This document shows positions 11,101 to 21,491 of a stretch of 64,000 nt of DNA, in pieces. The notes under the pieces were generated by a model. That model searched no databases. It was not told where the DNA came from and worked only from the letters and a program-made list of their open reading frames with translations. The stretch is from Porphyra umbilicalis (lineage: Eukaryota; Rhodophyta; Bangiophyceae; Bangiales; Bangiaceae). A program made the position numbers and the translations under genes. Numbering within the stretch: the first letter of the stretch is position 1; each line of letters begins with the position of its first letter. The stretch spans positions 1 through 64,000 of the forward strand of contig KV918937.1 in the NCBI GenBank assembly GCA_002049455.2. The letters run 5' to 3'.

Positions 11101-11198
11101 GAGGCACCGACACGTGTGGCCTTGGCAGCGCTCGTCGCACGTCCGGCCGCCCCGCCGATGAGCGGGCGCTTGCCGCCTCTACCGCCACGGCCCGACAT
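8118..11198 (-). CDS. orphan protein encoded by the 11.4-kb transposon
   Basis: Single open frame of 1,026 codons from an ATG at 11198; function not recognised. The N-terminal ~560 residues are Ala/Pro/Ser/Thr-rich and probably disordered. A conserved-looking segment around residues 560-650 includes RRLFRGFVDTDGEYSEDAEL. It is followed by a Lys/Arg-rich stretch at about 672-692 (KRKRAAGSKAKGK), which could act as a nuclear localisation or DNA-binding patch, and then a Ser/Asp tract. The C-terminal ~270 residues look globular: IKKRIVPVWFATVG, RFICSDDGHDGIVAAVK and WYDRWRWEVITVHALM. The gene is divergent from the transposase within shared terminal repeats, like the accessory gene of other large DNA transposons that binds subterminal repeats or helps transposition. 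That role is inference from position only. Confidence 0.75.
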   Translation of the reverse strand: MSGRGGRGGKRPLIGGAAGRATSAAKATRVGASSVAPTEQDRCADDERHATARQAAAAAFAAPVVTHPVGDAPPPGRAPTLSSPAPPVALSGGALLGTEGSEMQPMVEFSAPPLAPIYDTSFFPFSPSMAAAAGMPSSMGFYGMPNMSMVPGMQGYSAPFPGTPAPFPSMPVATAPMQLFGESSQQHAVGSFAAMAASVNAGQGGNSAAAAAVPTAPVTAAAVGRGQTSIVSTPAATIRTVGAVAPVDDAAVAASLAVEVMAAAASPEAGPTGTATGVGTGAGPSSTTPPTSSPPRGPGSRAPLLTSPTTPSTVERPTTPPALVRAGRRTGPPRPRVTSSPAAGPGAPAPGSADVAPPLMTAAAAYTPSAAAPSGPVPRTANLSAHSRHASRGHASGSASGGAAPTQAPARRAPRGRASAAVSGGSVGDTAGPMAAATLRAASAAAPLAAHPSPTPPPLRSRSASRGRAAGAGGPGGADGELPAAIDAEAVVEGVSGTEIMRVLSGMTRMVGTLADAVKSIGNKVQTQGLAMQNLGVQVGRIQEAAPVTVASPTRRLFRGFVDTDGEYSEDAELKDICGVTLTGGAPLLSDAQMRLVATGKVVSRKQQGTLKMLSIRRRVKSRYFGHVGGATITNDVVPDTDADWEMLMEETMSDLDVDAPEAYDFLTSDISSPAKRKRAAGSKAKGKAKGKGKGKAKRKSTCAAGGSNSGSGSSSDSVANSSSDDEVGGTKKAGAATTAGAAKKKQGDQVIRAYQPMTQSISHVLEAIKKRIVPVWFATVGSSAKSMQKQAASTWLENMNKLPEDEDEITQEQRNAPVRPRFICSDDGHDGIVAAVKEMFIHLGVADRIRLPAGLGNKEIAYTTTGHIALAATFVRAELEQIAAGVRRKRRGKDNGWYDRWRWEVITVHALMPTTTQPWRGFVITDANSPTRVDFEHPPVPVNAMRTRTVRARPAAPQASAPAKEVVTVGAVDGGAPVVRPRATSETGPDGVADASTMRTATAAPATEATATAAAAGDMVDDTTA

Positions 11199-13205
11199 GG
11201 TGGCGCCAGAGGGAGTGTGGGGGCACGCACGAGTGGGAGGGTACCAGGAGCGAACGGGGAGGGGGGGTCACAGCGAGCAAGTGTTGGCGGCGTGAGTGAA
11301 TGGGGCACATGCTCTGCGGCCGAGGTCTACCAGCTGCTTAAGAAGGGAGCGGGCACTGCCCCAGGCCAGCTGCAGCAGCGATGCGAGACGGGCTGCGCGC
11401 ACAGCCGGCTGCGCCCCAGCGGGCAGCAACGTACAGTGCGACTACGCAACCCGACGGGGGGGACGCCGAGCTCCGCTAGGAGAACCGGACGGCAGATGGC
11501 GCCAAAATGATGCAAGCACGAGATGCCTCGCTCAAGCACCAGATACAAAACACGAGCGAGCGAGCCTCGATGAGGCGGGCGAGGAGCTGGTCAGTCAGCG
11601 AGCTGGGGAAGTAATAACAGCCACAGATGGGCGGGCCATCAAAGAGACGCCTTGCGGGCAAGAAAAGTGGGCATACCCATCTGCCTGACAGGACCGCGCT
11701 ACCGGATCGCCAAGCGTCAACATACCACGCTCGACAAGGTCAAGCCAAGTGGCGCGTCCGTCCTTCAGCGTCAGCCAGCCCTGTTCAGATGCAAGAAATT
11801 GTCTCGGCGCGTCAGAACGTGACGGGCACCCCGCAACACCACCCCCGCACACGTGCCGTCGCGCGTGTTCTCCGTCGGCTCTCCGCAGACACAAGTCAAC
11901 CATCCGCAAGCACAGGCGTCGTTGCGTTTCCCCCCCCCATCCCGCCGGCGAGGAAAGGCAGAACGACGTTCAGACATCAGGTCCTGGTGCGGCGGCGACC
12001 ACCTTGTGACCTCGTGGCGGAGCCTTGGCCCGTGGTGAACGCAGTGACTTGCAGCCACCACGTCGACGGGGCCGGTGAAGGCGGCGCGTCACGAGCAATC
12101 GACCAGGAGATCGTGTCAAGTGGTCGTATTGACTTCGAGGACAGCAATTCGAGAAAAAAGTTTCTTTTCCCAATGATTGTTTGGCCCCCCTTGTAACTTT
12201 TTTAGATAACAGGAAGCCGTTCATCGCCGATGGGCACAGTGCACAGTGCGCGCCCCAAAATTGTGCAGGGGGGCTTTTTGCATCAATTCTGTATCACACT
12301 GTCGCTCGTGGTCCTCCGCCATGGAGTTAGTTGTCATGCGAGGTAATGTTTCTGAGACCCGCCGAGCGACTTCACACGTCGCGTTGGTGGGCCCGGCTTC
12401 GTCTGTCTCCTTCCGCTGTGAGAACTGTCACCTCCGATTGCAGCCGACAGCTGCCGGCCCTGCTGCTGTCGGATGCCATGACGGCCGACAAGAGAAATGA
12501 TGTCTCCTGCGCGGCGGGGGAGCGAGGGTGCGTGTCTGCATCAAGCTGAGGGAGACTCGCACGTGGCTGACAGCTTCCACAGTTTCGTGGCCCGGCGACC
12601 ACCCAGCAGTGCCGTGTGGCTTGAGGTTTGCCGCGCAACGCCGCGTGGCGAGGTCACCCTTGCAGCCTCATGAGACGCTGGCCGCACTTTCTCCTCCACT
12701 GGCTGCATGGCAGCCTCGACGGCGGCCATCCATGACAGGTAAGCTTTTGACCGCTCATGAACAACACTTTTGCGTGACGTTGACAGCAAGAGACCGCTTG
12801 ATTACTCCGCGTGGGTGCGGAGCTAGGGTACTGCGGGTGGCTGCAACGGGCGGCTCGTTTGCGCATGGCTGCTGACTTGGCCCAGCTGCTCCTGTGTCTC
12901 TACTCGTTCACAAAAACCGCCTTTGGCTGCCTGCCCGTCACCTTGTGCCGACAAGTCGTCTGCATGTGTTTTTTGACGTGCATGCGGCAGGGGGCAGCTT
13001 AAGGACCTCTGCGGCGTTGCTCCGCACCTGCGCTGGTCGACGCAGCTCCGAACCACGCCTCGCCGCCACACTCGCTTTCGCCGCATCACATCCAGTCTCT
13101 CCCACCCCTGCTTCCATTGCCCGCCGTCAGGTGGGCGGCCTGACTGCGGGCGGCCAATCTCGCGGGAATCATTCCCCCTTGGCTGTTGCGCTCGGGTGAG
13201 CGACA
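11199..13205. promoter_or_regulatory. divergent intergenic region of the transposon
   Basis: About 2 kb between the head-to-head orphan gene and transposase gene, lower in GC than its flanks. It contains no supported coding region and presumably carries both promoters. No specific element could be assigned. Confidence 0.4.
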
Positions 13206-16200
13206 ATGTCTGGTCCCCCCCTTCCACCCGACGGCTCCCATGGAGTGGACAACCCTTTGCGTCCGGCCACCCGCAGCGCCCTCGATTGTCCTACGTGCTT
13301 CACTCGGTGCGCTACACGCAGCGGCCTCATGTGGCACCGAATGGGCCACCTGCAGGCATCCAATCGTGCCGGGGAGCGTGGTCGCGGCCGGGCTGCCGGG
13401 CGACCTCCGCCCATGCCGCCCGCCGGGGCCGACAAGGCGGCTACAAGCGGTGGACCAGCGGCCGCGATGGGCGGCGCCACCGACGGCGACGCGGGTGGGC
13501 AGGCGGACTTTGATGGTGCCGCGGAGGTGGAAGCGTCGCCGGCTGGGAGCGCTGTCGACGCTGTGGAAGCAGCAGTCGCTGGCGGCGGTGCCGCGTCAAG
13601 CCCTTCGTTCGCCAATCAAGCCGATAGTGACGCCGCCGGGTCACGCGAGGGTGGGAGCCCAAGCCTGGCGATGAGCCCGGCCGGCGCCATCCGGGGGGAT
13701 CCTCTTGGGCCCGCTGCGGGATCTACAGGACGAGAGCCGGCGCACACCCTCTTCGGGGCGGCCGCGGCGGTGGACAACACGGCCTGCCCGGCAACGGCAG
13801 GCGGCTGCAACTCTGAAACGCCAACGGCGGCCGGTGTTGACTCTGCCGGGATTTCGGTAGATGCGGGCCACCCTGCCGCCCCTGGTTCCGCAGCCCGTGC
13901 AGCACTCGACCCCAACCAGATTGATGACGGTGTCATGCGGCACATTGAGGCGCTATTGGCAGTCTCGCGCCACGCGGTCGCAGGCGCCGATGCCGTTCGC
14001 GGACGGAAGCGGCGCCGACTCGACGGGGGGGGCACGTCGGAGGGGGTGGAGTACACGTACACAACGGTCTCTACGGCAGTGCAGGCTCTCTACGAGGAGG
14101 AGGGTGATTGGAAGAACTCGACCCCACTGGTCGACCGGCGCAAGGGCTGGCGGCCTGGCCGGTTTGATTCCTTTCGCTTGCGCGCCGTGCAGCGGTTTGC
14201 CCTGGAGAGTGGAGGCGGGGGGCTGTCACTCGAGGGCATCGAGAAGTTGTGGGACCTGTTGGATACCTGGGACCGCACGAAGCCGGGGATGCCGATCGAC
14301 GGCGGGCACGACGAGACCATTCGGGACTCGTTCAATTCGGTCAGCGACTTCAAGAACGCGGTGAGGGACGACGTTGACGATGCTGCGCTGGGCGCCGGGT
14401 GGCTCAAATGCCCCCTCCTCGTGGACGGCCAGAAGTTTGTCGTCTTCTTCCGGCCGGTCCTCGAGGTCATTCTCGACATGCTTAAGCGTGGCAAGGACGT
14501 GCGCCTGTGGAGCGGCGAGACGGGCCCAGCGCCGCCCTCCAGCATCGGCGAGTCGCCGATCGATGGCGACGCGTTTCGCCTCAACGAGGCGGAGCTCATG
14601 GCGGAGAAGAACGACGACACGTGTTTCGTGCTCGGGATCCATGTGTACAGTGATGCGAGCCAACTTTCGTGGTCTGGCGGTACGTTGTCTCGGATGCAAG
14701 CGAGGGGAGGAGCAATGCGGGTGGAACTGGTAGCAGAAGAGCACTTGTGTGCAGTCAACATGGTGCTGCAACGAATGCTGGCATGGTCACACTCGGGTAA
14801 CGTTGAGCCTAACAATGTCTTGCGTCGCTACGTCACCAGTGATTCCCATTGCGGCTGTCTTGCGCGTCACTTCATTTGGTCAGCTCACAAGCTGTACCCC
14901 CTTCGTCTGCGCGTCGTCAACGTCGTCACCGGGGAGACAGAGTGGGAGCCGATTGCCTATATCCCACTCGTGAGAAAGCAGAAGGAGCCCTCGGCTGAGG
15001 TGCGTGGCCGCGAGCGCCGCGGCGCCATTCTCCAGCGGGTCCTGTATTTGGCATTTCGCACCACCGTCGTTGCAAGCCACGTCGGTGTCCTGCATGTGCA
15101 CGACGGCAAGACGCTGGTGGCCTTCCCCCGCCTCCTGCTCTACATGAGCGACCAGCCCGAGGAAAAGGCAGTGTTATGCTTGAAAGGTGGCAGCTGCCAG
15201 CACCCATGCTCTACCTGTGTCGTCCGGGTTCACGAGGCCGGGGCCCCAGCCGCGCTGAGCGCCGAGGAGCGCAACGCGGTGCTGACAGTTGAGCGTCAGC
15301 TGGAGGGGGCGGCGCACAAGCGCTACCAGCGGGAGAGGGTACGTCGCACCGAGCTGGAGGCGATCGACAGCGCCCACAACCGTGTTCCTGTCGTGGCTGG
15401 CATGGCCGGCATGACGACTGCGCCTTTTTTGCTATACAAGTCTATTGGATTTGATGCCCTTCACGTATGTTTGCTCCACTCTTCTCTCTACATGGTCGCA
15501 TGCAAGCCTAAACCGTGGAATGCAGGGTGCTGGTCGTGGTCGTGATGGGTGGCCGTGGGTGGTCATGGGTGCTCCCGGAGTTCTCATTTTGAAGAGCCCG
15601 CCTAACTGAGGTGCTTCTCTTTTGGACCCACATGCTCCCTTTCCTGCCGCCCGATGCCACCTCCGTTTGATCATCCAGGTTCTGGACTTGGGTGTCACGC
15701 GCCTGCTCGTCCATCGGCTTGTGCGCGTTTTCCCTTACATCTGTGACGGTTACTATCCCCTGTGTGAGACGATTTGGGCTACCTTCCGAGTGGCCAACAA
15801 ACGCATCGAGTTCATGGGTCGGCGTAGCAGAGCCAGCCGAGTGCCACCAGGGTATGCTGGAATCACTCTCTTGCGTGGTAGGGCCGTATTGTGCTCTTTT
15901 GCCTCCGCGTGCGTGCGGCGCCGCGCGCGTTGTGGGGATGCACTGTGACCTTTTAGCTTGTTGTATGTGTGTGGCGGCGCGGCGCCCGCAGTCTTCTGAC
16001 ATGGATGGAGACTGGGTACTCCTATCGCTCTGCACCGAACTGGTCTGGTACAATCCCCATCTCCCTGAAATGCATGCGCTCGGACTCCCTGCAGGTACAT
16101 TGCTCCAGAGGGTGACAAGCAAGCAACATTCACAGGGGCCGACCAGCGAGCGGGGGTCTTCGTACTTGCGTACGCAGTGGCTGGCATCTTTGGCCGCGGC

Positions 16201-17802
16201 CGGCCTCGTCCGGTCAAGGAAAAAAACGGTGCAGGCAAGGAAACTACTGCTGGTCGCGGCCAGGCGGCAGCTGGCCAAGCGGCAGCTGGTCGCAACGGAG
16301 GTCGCACACGCGGCGGGGTGCCGAAGCGAGCCAAGAAGCCCACGGCCAAGCCGGCCGGTGGCAGCAATGGCGGTGGTCTCTTCGGCGGCCAGGACCCCGA
16401 CGATGATGAGGACCTACCCACAGGTTTCAAGTTCGACTGGGTCGCGTATCGAGCTGCCTACGGCGATACCCCCATGGAGGATGCCGTCACCATCATGTTT
16501 GCGGAGTACGCGGAGCTGTACGCCCGCATTGCTGGGTGGACAACCTCCGCCACCCCCGCGCCCATGTCGCTCGAGGAGGGCGAGGCCATCCAGAAGCAGG
16601 CATCCAACTTCGTGCTGAACGTCATGTCTCCCATCCTCGGATACGTTCACACGAGCAAGGTGCACAAGCTCCTCGCACACACCCTGGACTCGATCCGCTA
16701 CCACGGTCACCTGCGGCACGGCAACACGGGCACCAACGAGGCGGCCCACAAGTTGGACAAAAGGTTCTATCGCCGGACCAACATGGCCATCGACACGTTC
16801 ACAGGGCAGCTCGTGCGTCAATCCCAAGGCGCCCGCGAGATTGGGCTCCGCAACGACTCCGCCGACGCCCACGATCGTGCCACGCTCCAGCTTGTTCCAC
16901 CGCTGGCCGACCGTCGCCGCGGGGGCTCTGCAGGTGGCAGCGCGCCCCCTGTTTCCGGCAGTGGGGGGGCATATGCGGCTGGTTGTGGCAGCGCTCTACC
17001 AGCAGCGAGCGGCGAGGAAGCCCCTGACGCTGGTGGCGGGGTAGCACTTGCGGCTGGCGGTGGGGGAGCGGCTGCCCCAGGTTCCAGTGAGGGCAAGCCG
17101 CGGAGGAGATCGGCGGATTACCTCACGCGGCAAACCATTGGCGTCCTAGCTCAGCGGCCAGGGCTCTCTGACCTGAGCGCCCTATTCAAGCTGCCTCCCA
17201 CCCGTCGAGTGCCTGTTCTTTCCACCGTGGAGTTCACGGCAATGTTCGACTGCGGCACGAAGAGCAAGCAGCTGCTGCGGGCGTCGCCCCACTTTCGGGG
17301 CGAGAGGCCCTGGTACGATGCCACCCTATTTTCTATTGAGAAGCCAGAGGGAGGCGCTGATGGTGGTCACACGAGCAGGAGCCCCAAGGACGGCAGCGGC
17401 AGCGGCAGCGGCAGCGGCAGCGGCAGCGGCAGCGACGGAGACGGCTCGGGTACGGGTGGTGTCCATGACGAGGTGCACGTCGCGGAGGTGCGCGCAATCA
17501 TCCGCTGCAAAGAAGACGACATTGCCGTCGTCTGCGACATGGACGTGGTGGACTCGGTACCTGGATGTCCGTTTGGGCAAAGGGATTGCACCAGGCTCAA
17601 GTGGGCCATGTCTTCCTCCGGCGGCAGCATGATACGTGCGGTGCCGCTGAGCCAGGTGCGACGGCTTCTCCACGTCGTCCCCGATTTTAAGGACTTGGCG
17701 TTCAGACAGGGCCTAGCTGCTGCACCAGCTGGCCTCCGGTCCCCAGCTGCCGACAGACGCGCCATGCGTTATTTTGTCAATGAGTTTTACCCGTGGGCTT
17801 GA
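13206..17802 (+). CDS. Plavaka/KDZ-like transposase, three exons
   Basis: Exons 13206-15464, 15679-15851 and 16095-17802 are joined by GT-AG introns of phase 0 and phase 2, giving 1,379 residues. The splice sites are CAC|GTATGT...CCAG|GTTCTG and CAGG|GTATGC...TGCAG|GTACAT, and both keep frame exactly. Residues 28-48 form a C2H2 zinc finger (C-x2-C-x12-H-x3-H). The catalytic core follows the Plavaka pattern: VYSDASQLSWSG (D483), PLRLRVVNV, a VHDGKTLVAFP...YMSDQPEE block (D649) with the cysteine cluster CQHPCSTC, and NTGTNEAAHKLDKRFYRRTN (E1026). A polymorphism-prone Gly-Ser run, (GGCAGC)n, lies near 17,395-17,430. Such transposases cut and paste large TIR elements in fungi and algae. The three acidic residues, intact frame and flanking TIRs support an autonomous element. 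The subfamily (Plavaka versus Zisupton/Dileera) would need phylogeny. Confidence 0.82.
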
Positions 17803-18658
17803 CGACGTGTGGAGGCGGGGCGTGGGCGTGACGACGTGTGGGGCAGGGAGCGGGTGTGCTGAGAGCGGGTATGGAGGGGGCGGGCATGTGGTGGTCGACC
17901 TCAACGTTATTCAGCCTGTTTTCTGTGTCTGTCCTTCTACGGCTACCGCCAGCACGTACCCCACGACAGAGCCCCCATTGCCACCGTCACACCACTGCCC
18001 CGCCCAGCAGTGACAGTGGCGTCAGGGACGGCGCCAGTGGCAGCCAACGTGCAACACGTGGCCAAGGTGCACGGCCGCGAGGGGCAGCCGTCCAAGTTGC
18101 TTGGCCGCGAAGGGCAGCCACCCCCGGCGGCAACGGTGAGCAGCGAAACAGAAAAGGCGGGGGGACGGTGGCAAGCAGCAGCGTCACGAGCACGTCTGGC
18201 GCCGGCCCGTGGCCGACCGCGGCGGCGGTCTCCAAACACCGCCGCGGTCTCCAAACACCTGGTGGCGATGGCCTCGTGGACGGCCACCCCGCGCCCCGCC
18301 GTAGAGACGGGAGGAGTCGTAGGTGGTGGACGGGTGTGTCGTCGACAGAGTCAACGTCAGACCGCGAGGCCGACCGCGGCGGGGGGGTGGCCCGACGTCG
18401 GCTCGTCGCGCGCGACGAGCCGACGTCGGTGACCACCGTCGGCTTGTCGGTTGTAGCCACCAAGACTTCGCGCTTCCCCCGCTTGCCTGCGCCAAGTCTC
18501 AGAGCTGAGCGGCACAGACCTACGAGCGTCAGGACTGGCCCGCTGAACACACAGCTCCATCCAATGAGAAGAGCTCCTGCCAGACCGGCACGTGCGGTGC
18601 TGCGGATTGCGGCCCTCACGAGGCCGGCGACAGAATCACTGTCGCTGCGGTGCCGGCT
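17803..18658. other. transposon 3' non-coding region
   Basis: Between the transposase stop and the right terminal repeat. It contains direct repeats (for example GCGGTCTCCAAACACC twice near 18,224-18,260) and the 38-bp palindrome annotated separately. No gene is supported. Confidence 0.5.
18392..18429. repeat. 38-bp perfect palindrome
   Basis: The two 19-nt halves, beginning CCGACGTCGGCTCGTC, are exact reverse complements with no spacer. It lies about 370 bp inside the right end of the transposon, a position where transposase or accessory-protein binding sites are often found (inference). Confidence 0.9.
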
Positions 18659-18800
18659 CAGATTTGGTCCCTGTTCCCATCGCTTTTATGGTTTCGATGG
18701 GACCGTCGATGGTCCCATCGACGACGGTTTTCGGCTGCTCGATGCCTAATCGCAGCGTCGATGGGGCGTCGATGGGAAATAGTCCAAAGGAGACGATACC
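18659..18800 (-). repeat. right terminal inverted repeat of the 11.4-kb transposon
   Basis: Reads, in reverse complement, GGTATCGTCTCC, then GGACTATTTCCCATCGA, several CCATCGA motifs and finally GGACCAAATCTG. This matches the left repeat at 7346-7490. Confidence 0.7.
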
Positions 18801-18802
18801 GG

Positions 18803-18865
18803 AACCCCCACCGTCTGGGGCCCAGTCGCCCATGATGGAGGACTGGGCCTCAGACGGTGGGGGTT
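18803..18865. repeat. 25-bp stem hairpin abutting the transposon end
   Basis: Arms 18803-18827 and 18841-18865 are complementary with one mismatch, separated by a 13-nt loop. The hairpin starts one base after the CCGG flank. It may be a separate MITE-like hairpin or a preferred insertion target. Confidence 0.85.
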
Positions 18866-19982
18866 GCCCACCCGTCGACGCCAGGCAGGGCCCAATCCAG
18901 CGAGGCCCGCGCGCGTGAGCTGGGCGATGCGGTGATTTTCCTGCCACCGCCTGCCCCGCGCGGGCCGCCCCTCGAGCCAAACCAAATCCAGGCGCGTGCC
19001 GCGCGCAGCTGCATGCGAGCGGCCTCGGCTCGCGGGTCCTCCGCAAGGGGGCGGCCGGTCAAGTCTGGACAATCTCCCACACCCAACACAGGTGTCTACC
19101 CACACGACCCTACTTTTCGGGATGCGGCGATGCTCGTGTCGGGGTCGTTGGCGATTCCGGGAGGAGAGAGCGCGGGGCGCGGAGGGAGCGGGGAGGCGAG
19201 CCGGCGCGCCGATCTCCGGGGGCAACCTCGGCGGGGGCGGGCGGCAGACCGCGAGCGCCGCGACGGGAGCAGACGAGCGACGCCCGCCGCGCGGCTGCTT
19301 GTCGGTTCCGCCGACGGCCCGAGGACACACTGACCATGAGTACAATGGCGGCACAATGGCGGCCCTGACGGCAGTGACGGTGGTGGCGCTGGTGGGGGGT
19401 GGCGGCGTCGGCTGCGGCGGCTACGGCGGCTGCGGCGGCTGCGGCGGCTGCGGCGGCTGCGGCGGCCGCGACGGCGCCACGCCGCCCGTGTGCTGCCCCG
19501 GGTGGGTTTTCCACGGCTCTGGCTGCTGCTGGGGCTCCTGCACGGACACGTCGGACGCGTTCCCCGGCTGGACGCGCGAGGGGTGGTGGGGGCTGCCGAC
19601 CAACACGCGGCGGCAGGCACGCCATGCGGGCAGGCGACGGGTGCGGGGCGACGCGCATCGGCGACGCGGGGGTGGACGCCGAGGGGGACCGGGCGCACGG
19701 GGCGGGGCAACGGCCCGCCGCCGTCAAAGGGCACTGGGGAGAGCGACGGCGGGGGCGGCGGGTACCGACCGTGCCCACCGAGACGCTGGGGGGCTGCGGC
19801 TGACCCCCGCGATGGCGTCGGCGTCAGACGGACGGGCGGCCGCTGTCGACCGAGGCGCCGCGGCACACAACTTGCGTTCAAGCACAGTTTCGGGCACGAC
19901 GCACCCCCCCCCCCCCCCCCAGGGCGTTGTGTACGTCCCGGTGACAGCCAGCCGCCTCCTCACCACCCTTCCCCCCCCCTCC
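18866..19982. other. GC-rich intergenic region with TGCGGCGGC tandem and a 17-C run
   Basis: Holds a GGCTGCGGC-type tandem around 19,420-19,475 and a run of 17 C near 19,904-19,920. A plus-strand frame from the ATG at 19356 encodes a Gly/Cys-rich stretch with a hydrophobic N-terminus, but it runs into low complexity and opposes the kinase-like gene. It is not annotated as a gene. Confidence 0.4.
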
Positions 19983-21491
19983 TCAGGTGGGCTTCAAAAA
20001 CGGGTGAGCGGCGAGTTCGGCGGCGACCCCCCCCCCCCCCCTCCCCCCCCCCCCCCTCCTTGCACGCGAGCGCGCGCGCGAGCAGCGCCCACCCCCCCCC
20101 CCCCGCTCATCCAAAAACCGCACCGCGTCCGCCCACTCCTCCCCCTCCACCATATACGCGCGCACGCGGCCAACGTCCCCCCCGTGCACGTCCTCAAACA
20201 GGCGCACGAGGTCCGCCTGGGAGGTGGCTGCCCCCCCCCCTCCCCCCCCTCCCCCCCCCCCCCGCGAGCGCCCCAAACACCAACTCGGCGGCGGCCACGC
20301 CGAGCGCGTACACGTCCTCTGCTTCGGCGGCGGTGCGGACGGCGGCGGCAACGCCTGCGACCGTGTCGGCCGCCGCGCGGGCGGCGGCGACGGCGCCCGC
20401 ATCGTCGGCGGCGGCGGCCGTTGGGCGCGCAAAGCCGAAATCCCGCACCTTGACCCCGACCGACGCCGCGAGGCGCTCCTCCCGCGTGTTGAGGAGCAGC
20501 GACGACAAGCCGAGGGACCGGTGCGTGACGCCCGCCGCGTGGAGGTGCGCAACGGCGGCCGCGGCGCCGGCGAGGACGGCGCGGAGGAAGGCGGTGCGGC
20601 GGCGGTAGGCGCCCCCCGGGAAGAGCGAGTCGATCAACCCCACCCCCGTCACGCCCGCGGCGGCGACCGCCGCGGGGGACGTCGACGCCAGGTAGGACGC
20701 GGCAGTCGTGTTGCCCTCCCACAAAAAGACGAGCCACGGGGTGTTGGGGCGGGGCGGCTCCCCGGCGGCGGGGAAGGAGCGCCGCCACGAGTCGCGAAAG
20801 TCGGGCGACGCAAACGCATCGTCCGAGAGGAAGCTGCCGAGGAGCGTCGCGACGGGGGGGCCCCCGGGCGACGCGGCCGTCGCCGCCCCGCCCGTCGCCG
20901 TCCTTGTCGCCGCCGCCGCGTCGGCCGCCGCCGCGAGCTTCTCGTACGCTTCCGCTTCCGCGACGCCGAGCTCGGTGCCGCCCGGGAGAAACTCCTTGAG
21001 CATCACCCGCGTGTTGCGCGACGGCCCCGGCGCGACAATCGTCGCGTCGTAGAGCCGCACCGCCGGCGCCGACGCGTCGGCGGTGCGCGTCGGGGCGGTC
21101 GGGTCCCACACCTCCGCGCCCGACTCGGCGTCGCGGTACGTCCACTCGGTGAGGGCGACGTAGCCTTGGGAGGCGACGGGGCGGCGGATGAGAAAGTCTT
21201 GGGCGACAAACGAGCGGAGGCGGGCGGTGGGGGGGGTGCCCGACCTGGGGGGTGCGGGGGGGGGGGGCGCCGGCGGGGGGGGGGGGCGTCGACCAACGGC
21301 GCGGGGAGTGGGGGGGGGGGGAGGGCAGACCCGCCGAGGGTGGCCCGGCCGCCGGATGGGCGCCCGCCGCCGAGCCACCCGCAGGGCACCCCGTGGCGGG
21401 GTGGGGCGGGGCGCCCGCCGGCCGCCGCCGGCCGCCGCCACCGTGGCACCGCGCCCGCTGGGGTGGCGACGACCCAAGCGGAGGGGGACAT
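19983..21491 (-). CDS. divergent protein-kinase-like protein, probably organelle-targeted; frame breaks in C/G runs
   Basis: The conserved middle reads from about 21,230 down to 20,290. It has LRSFVAQDFLIRRPVASQGY, a VMLKEFLPGG segment (VI-K-like lysine, then an E in ELGVAEAEAYEKL), PWLVFLWEGN at the hinge, HRSLGLSSLLLN in place of the HRD loop, and VKVRDFGFARP with an intact DFG. The C-terminus (ADLVRLFEDVHGG to AAELAAHPFLKPT) continues in another frame after a 14-C run at about 20,250-20,263. The N-terminal frame also changes across G runs near 21,250-21,290. Homopolymer error is the simplest explanation. The missing HRD aspartate (HRS) suggests an atypical or inactive kinase. The start is uncertain: ATG at 21491 (MSPSAWVV) or 21710; the N-terminus is Ala/Pro/Arg-rich like a transit peptide. 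Confidence 0.6.

Larger units (their letters stand above)
7348..18798. mobile_element. 11.4-kb Plavaka/KDZ-like DNA transposon with two divergent genes
   Basis: Bounded by ~145-bp terminal inverted repeats (7346-7490 and 18659-18800). Their outer parts share GGTATC, ATCGTCT and GGACTATTTCCCATCGA, and their inner edges share GACCAAATCTG. Both arms are filled with degenerate TCGATGG/CCATCGA motifs. CCGG flanks both ends (7344-7347; 18799-18802) and may be a 4-bp target duplication or simply part of the arm. Inside are a three-exon transposase on the plus strand (13206-17802) and a large divergent gene on the minus strand (8118-11198), separated by about 2 kb. The intact frames and introns suggest a recently active autonomous copy. 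End positions are uncertain by a few bases. Confidence 0.7.

Noticed and set aside
15465-16178. Extra transposase exon at 15,992-16,094 and a start at 16,177
   Set aside because: That exon would leave the wrong phase for the following frame. The acceptor at 16,094 joins directly to exon 2 in phase and adds YIAPEGDKQATFTGADQ; position 16,177 is GTG, not ATG.
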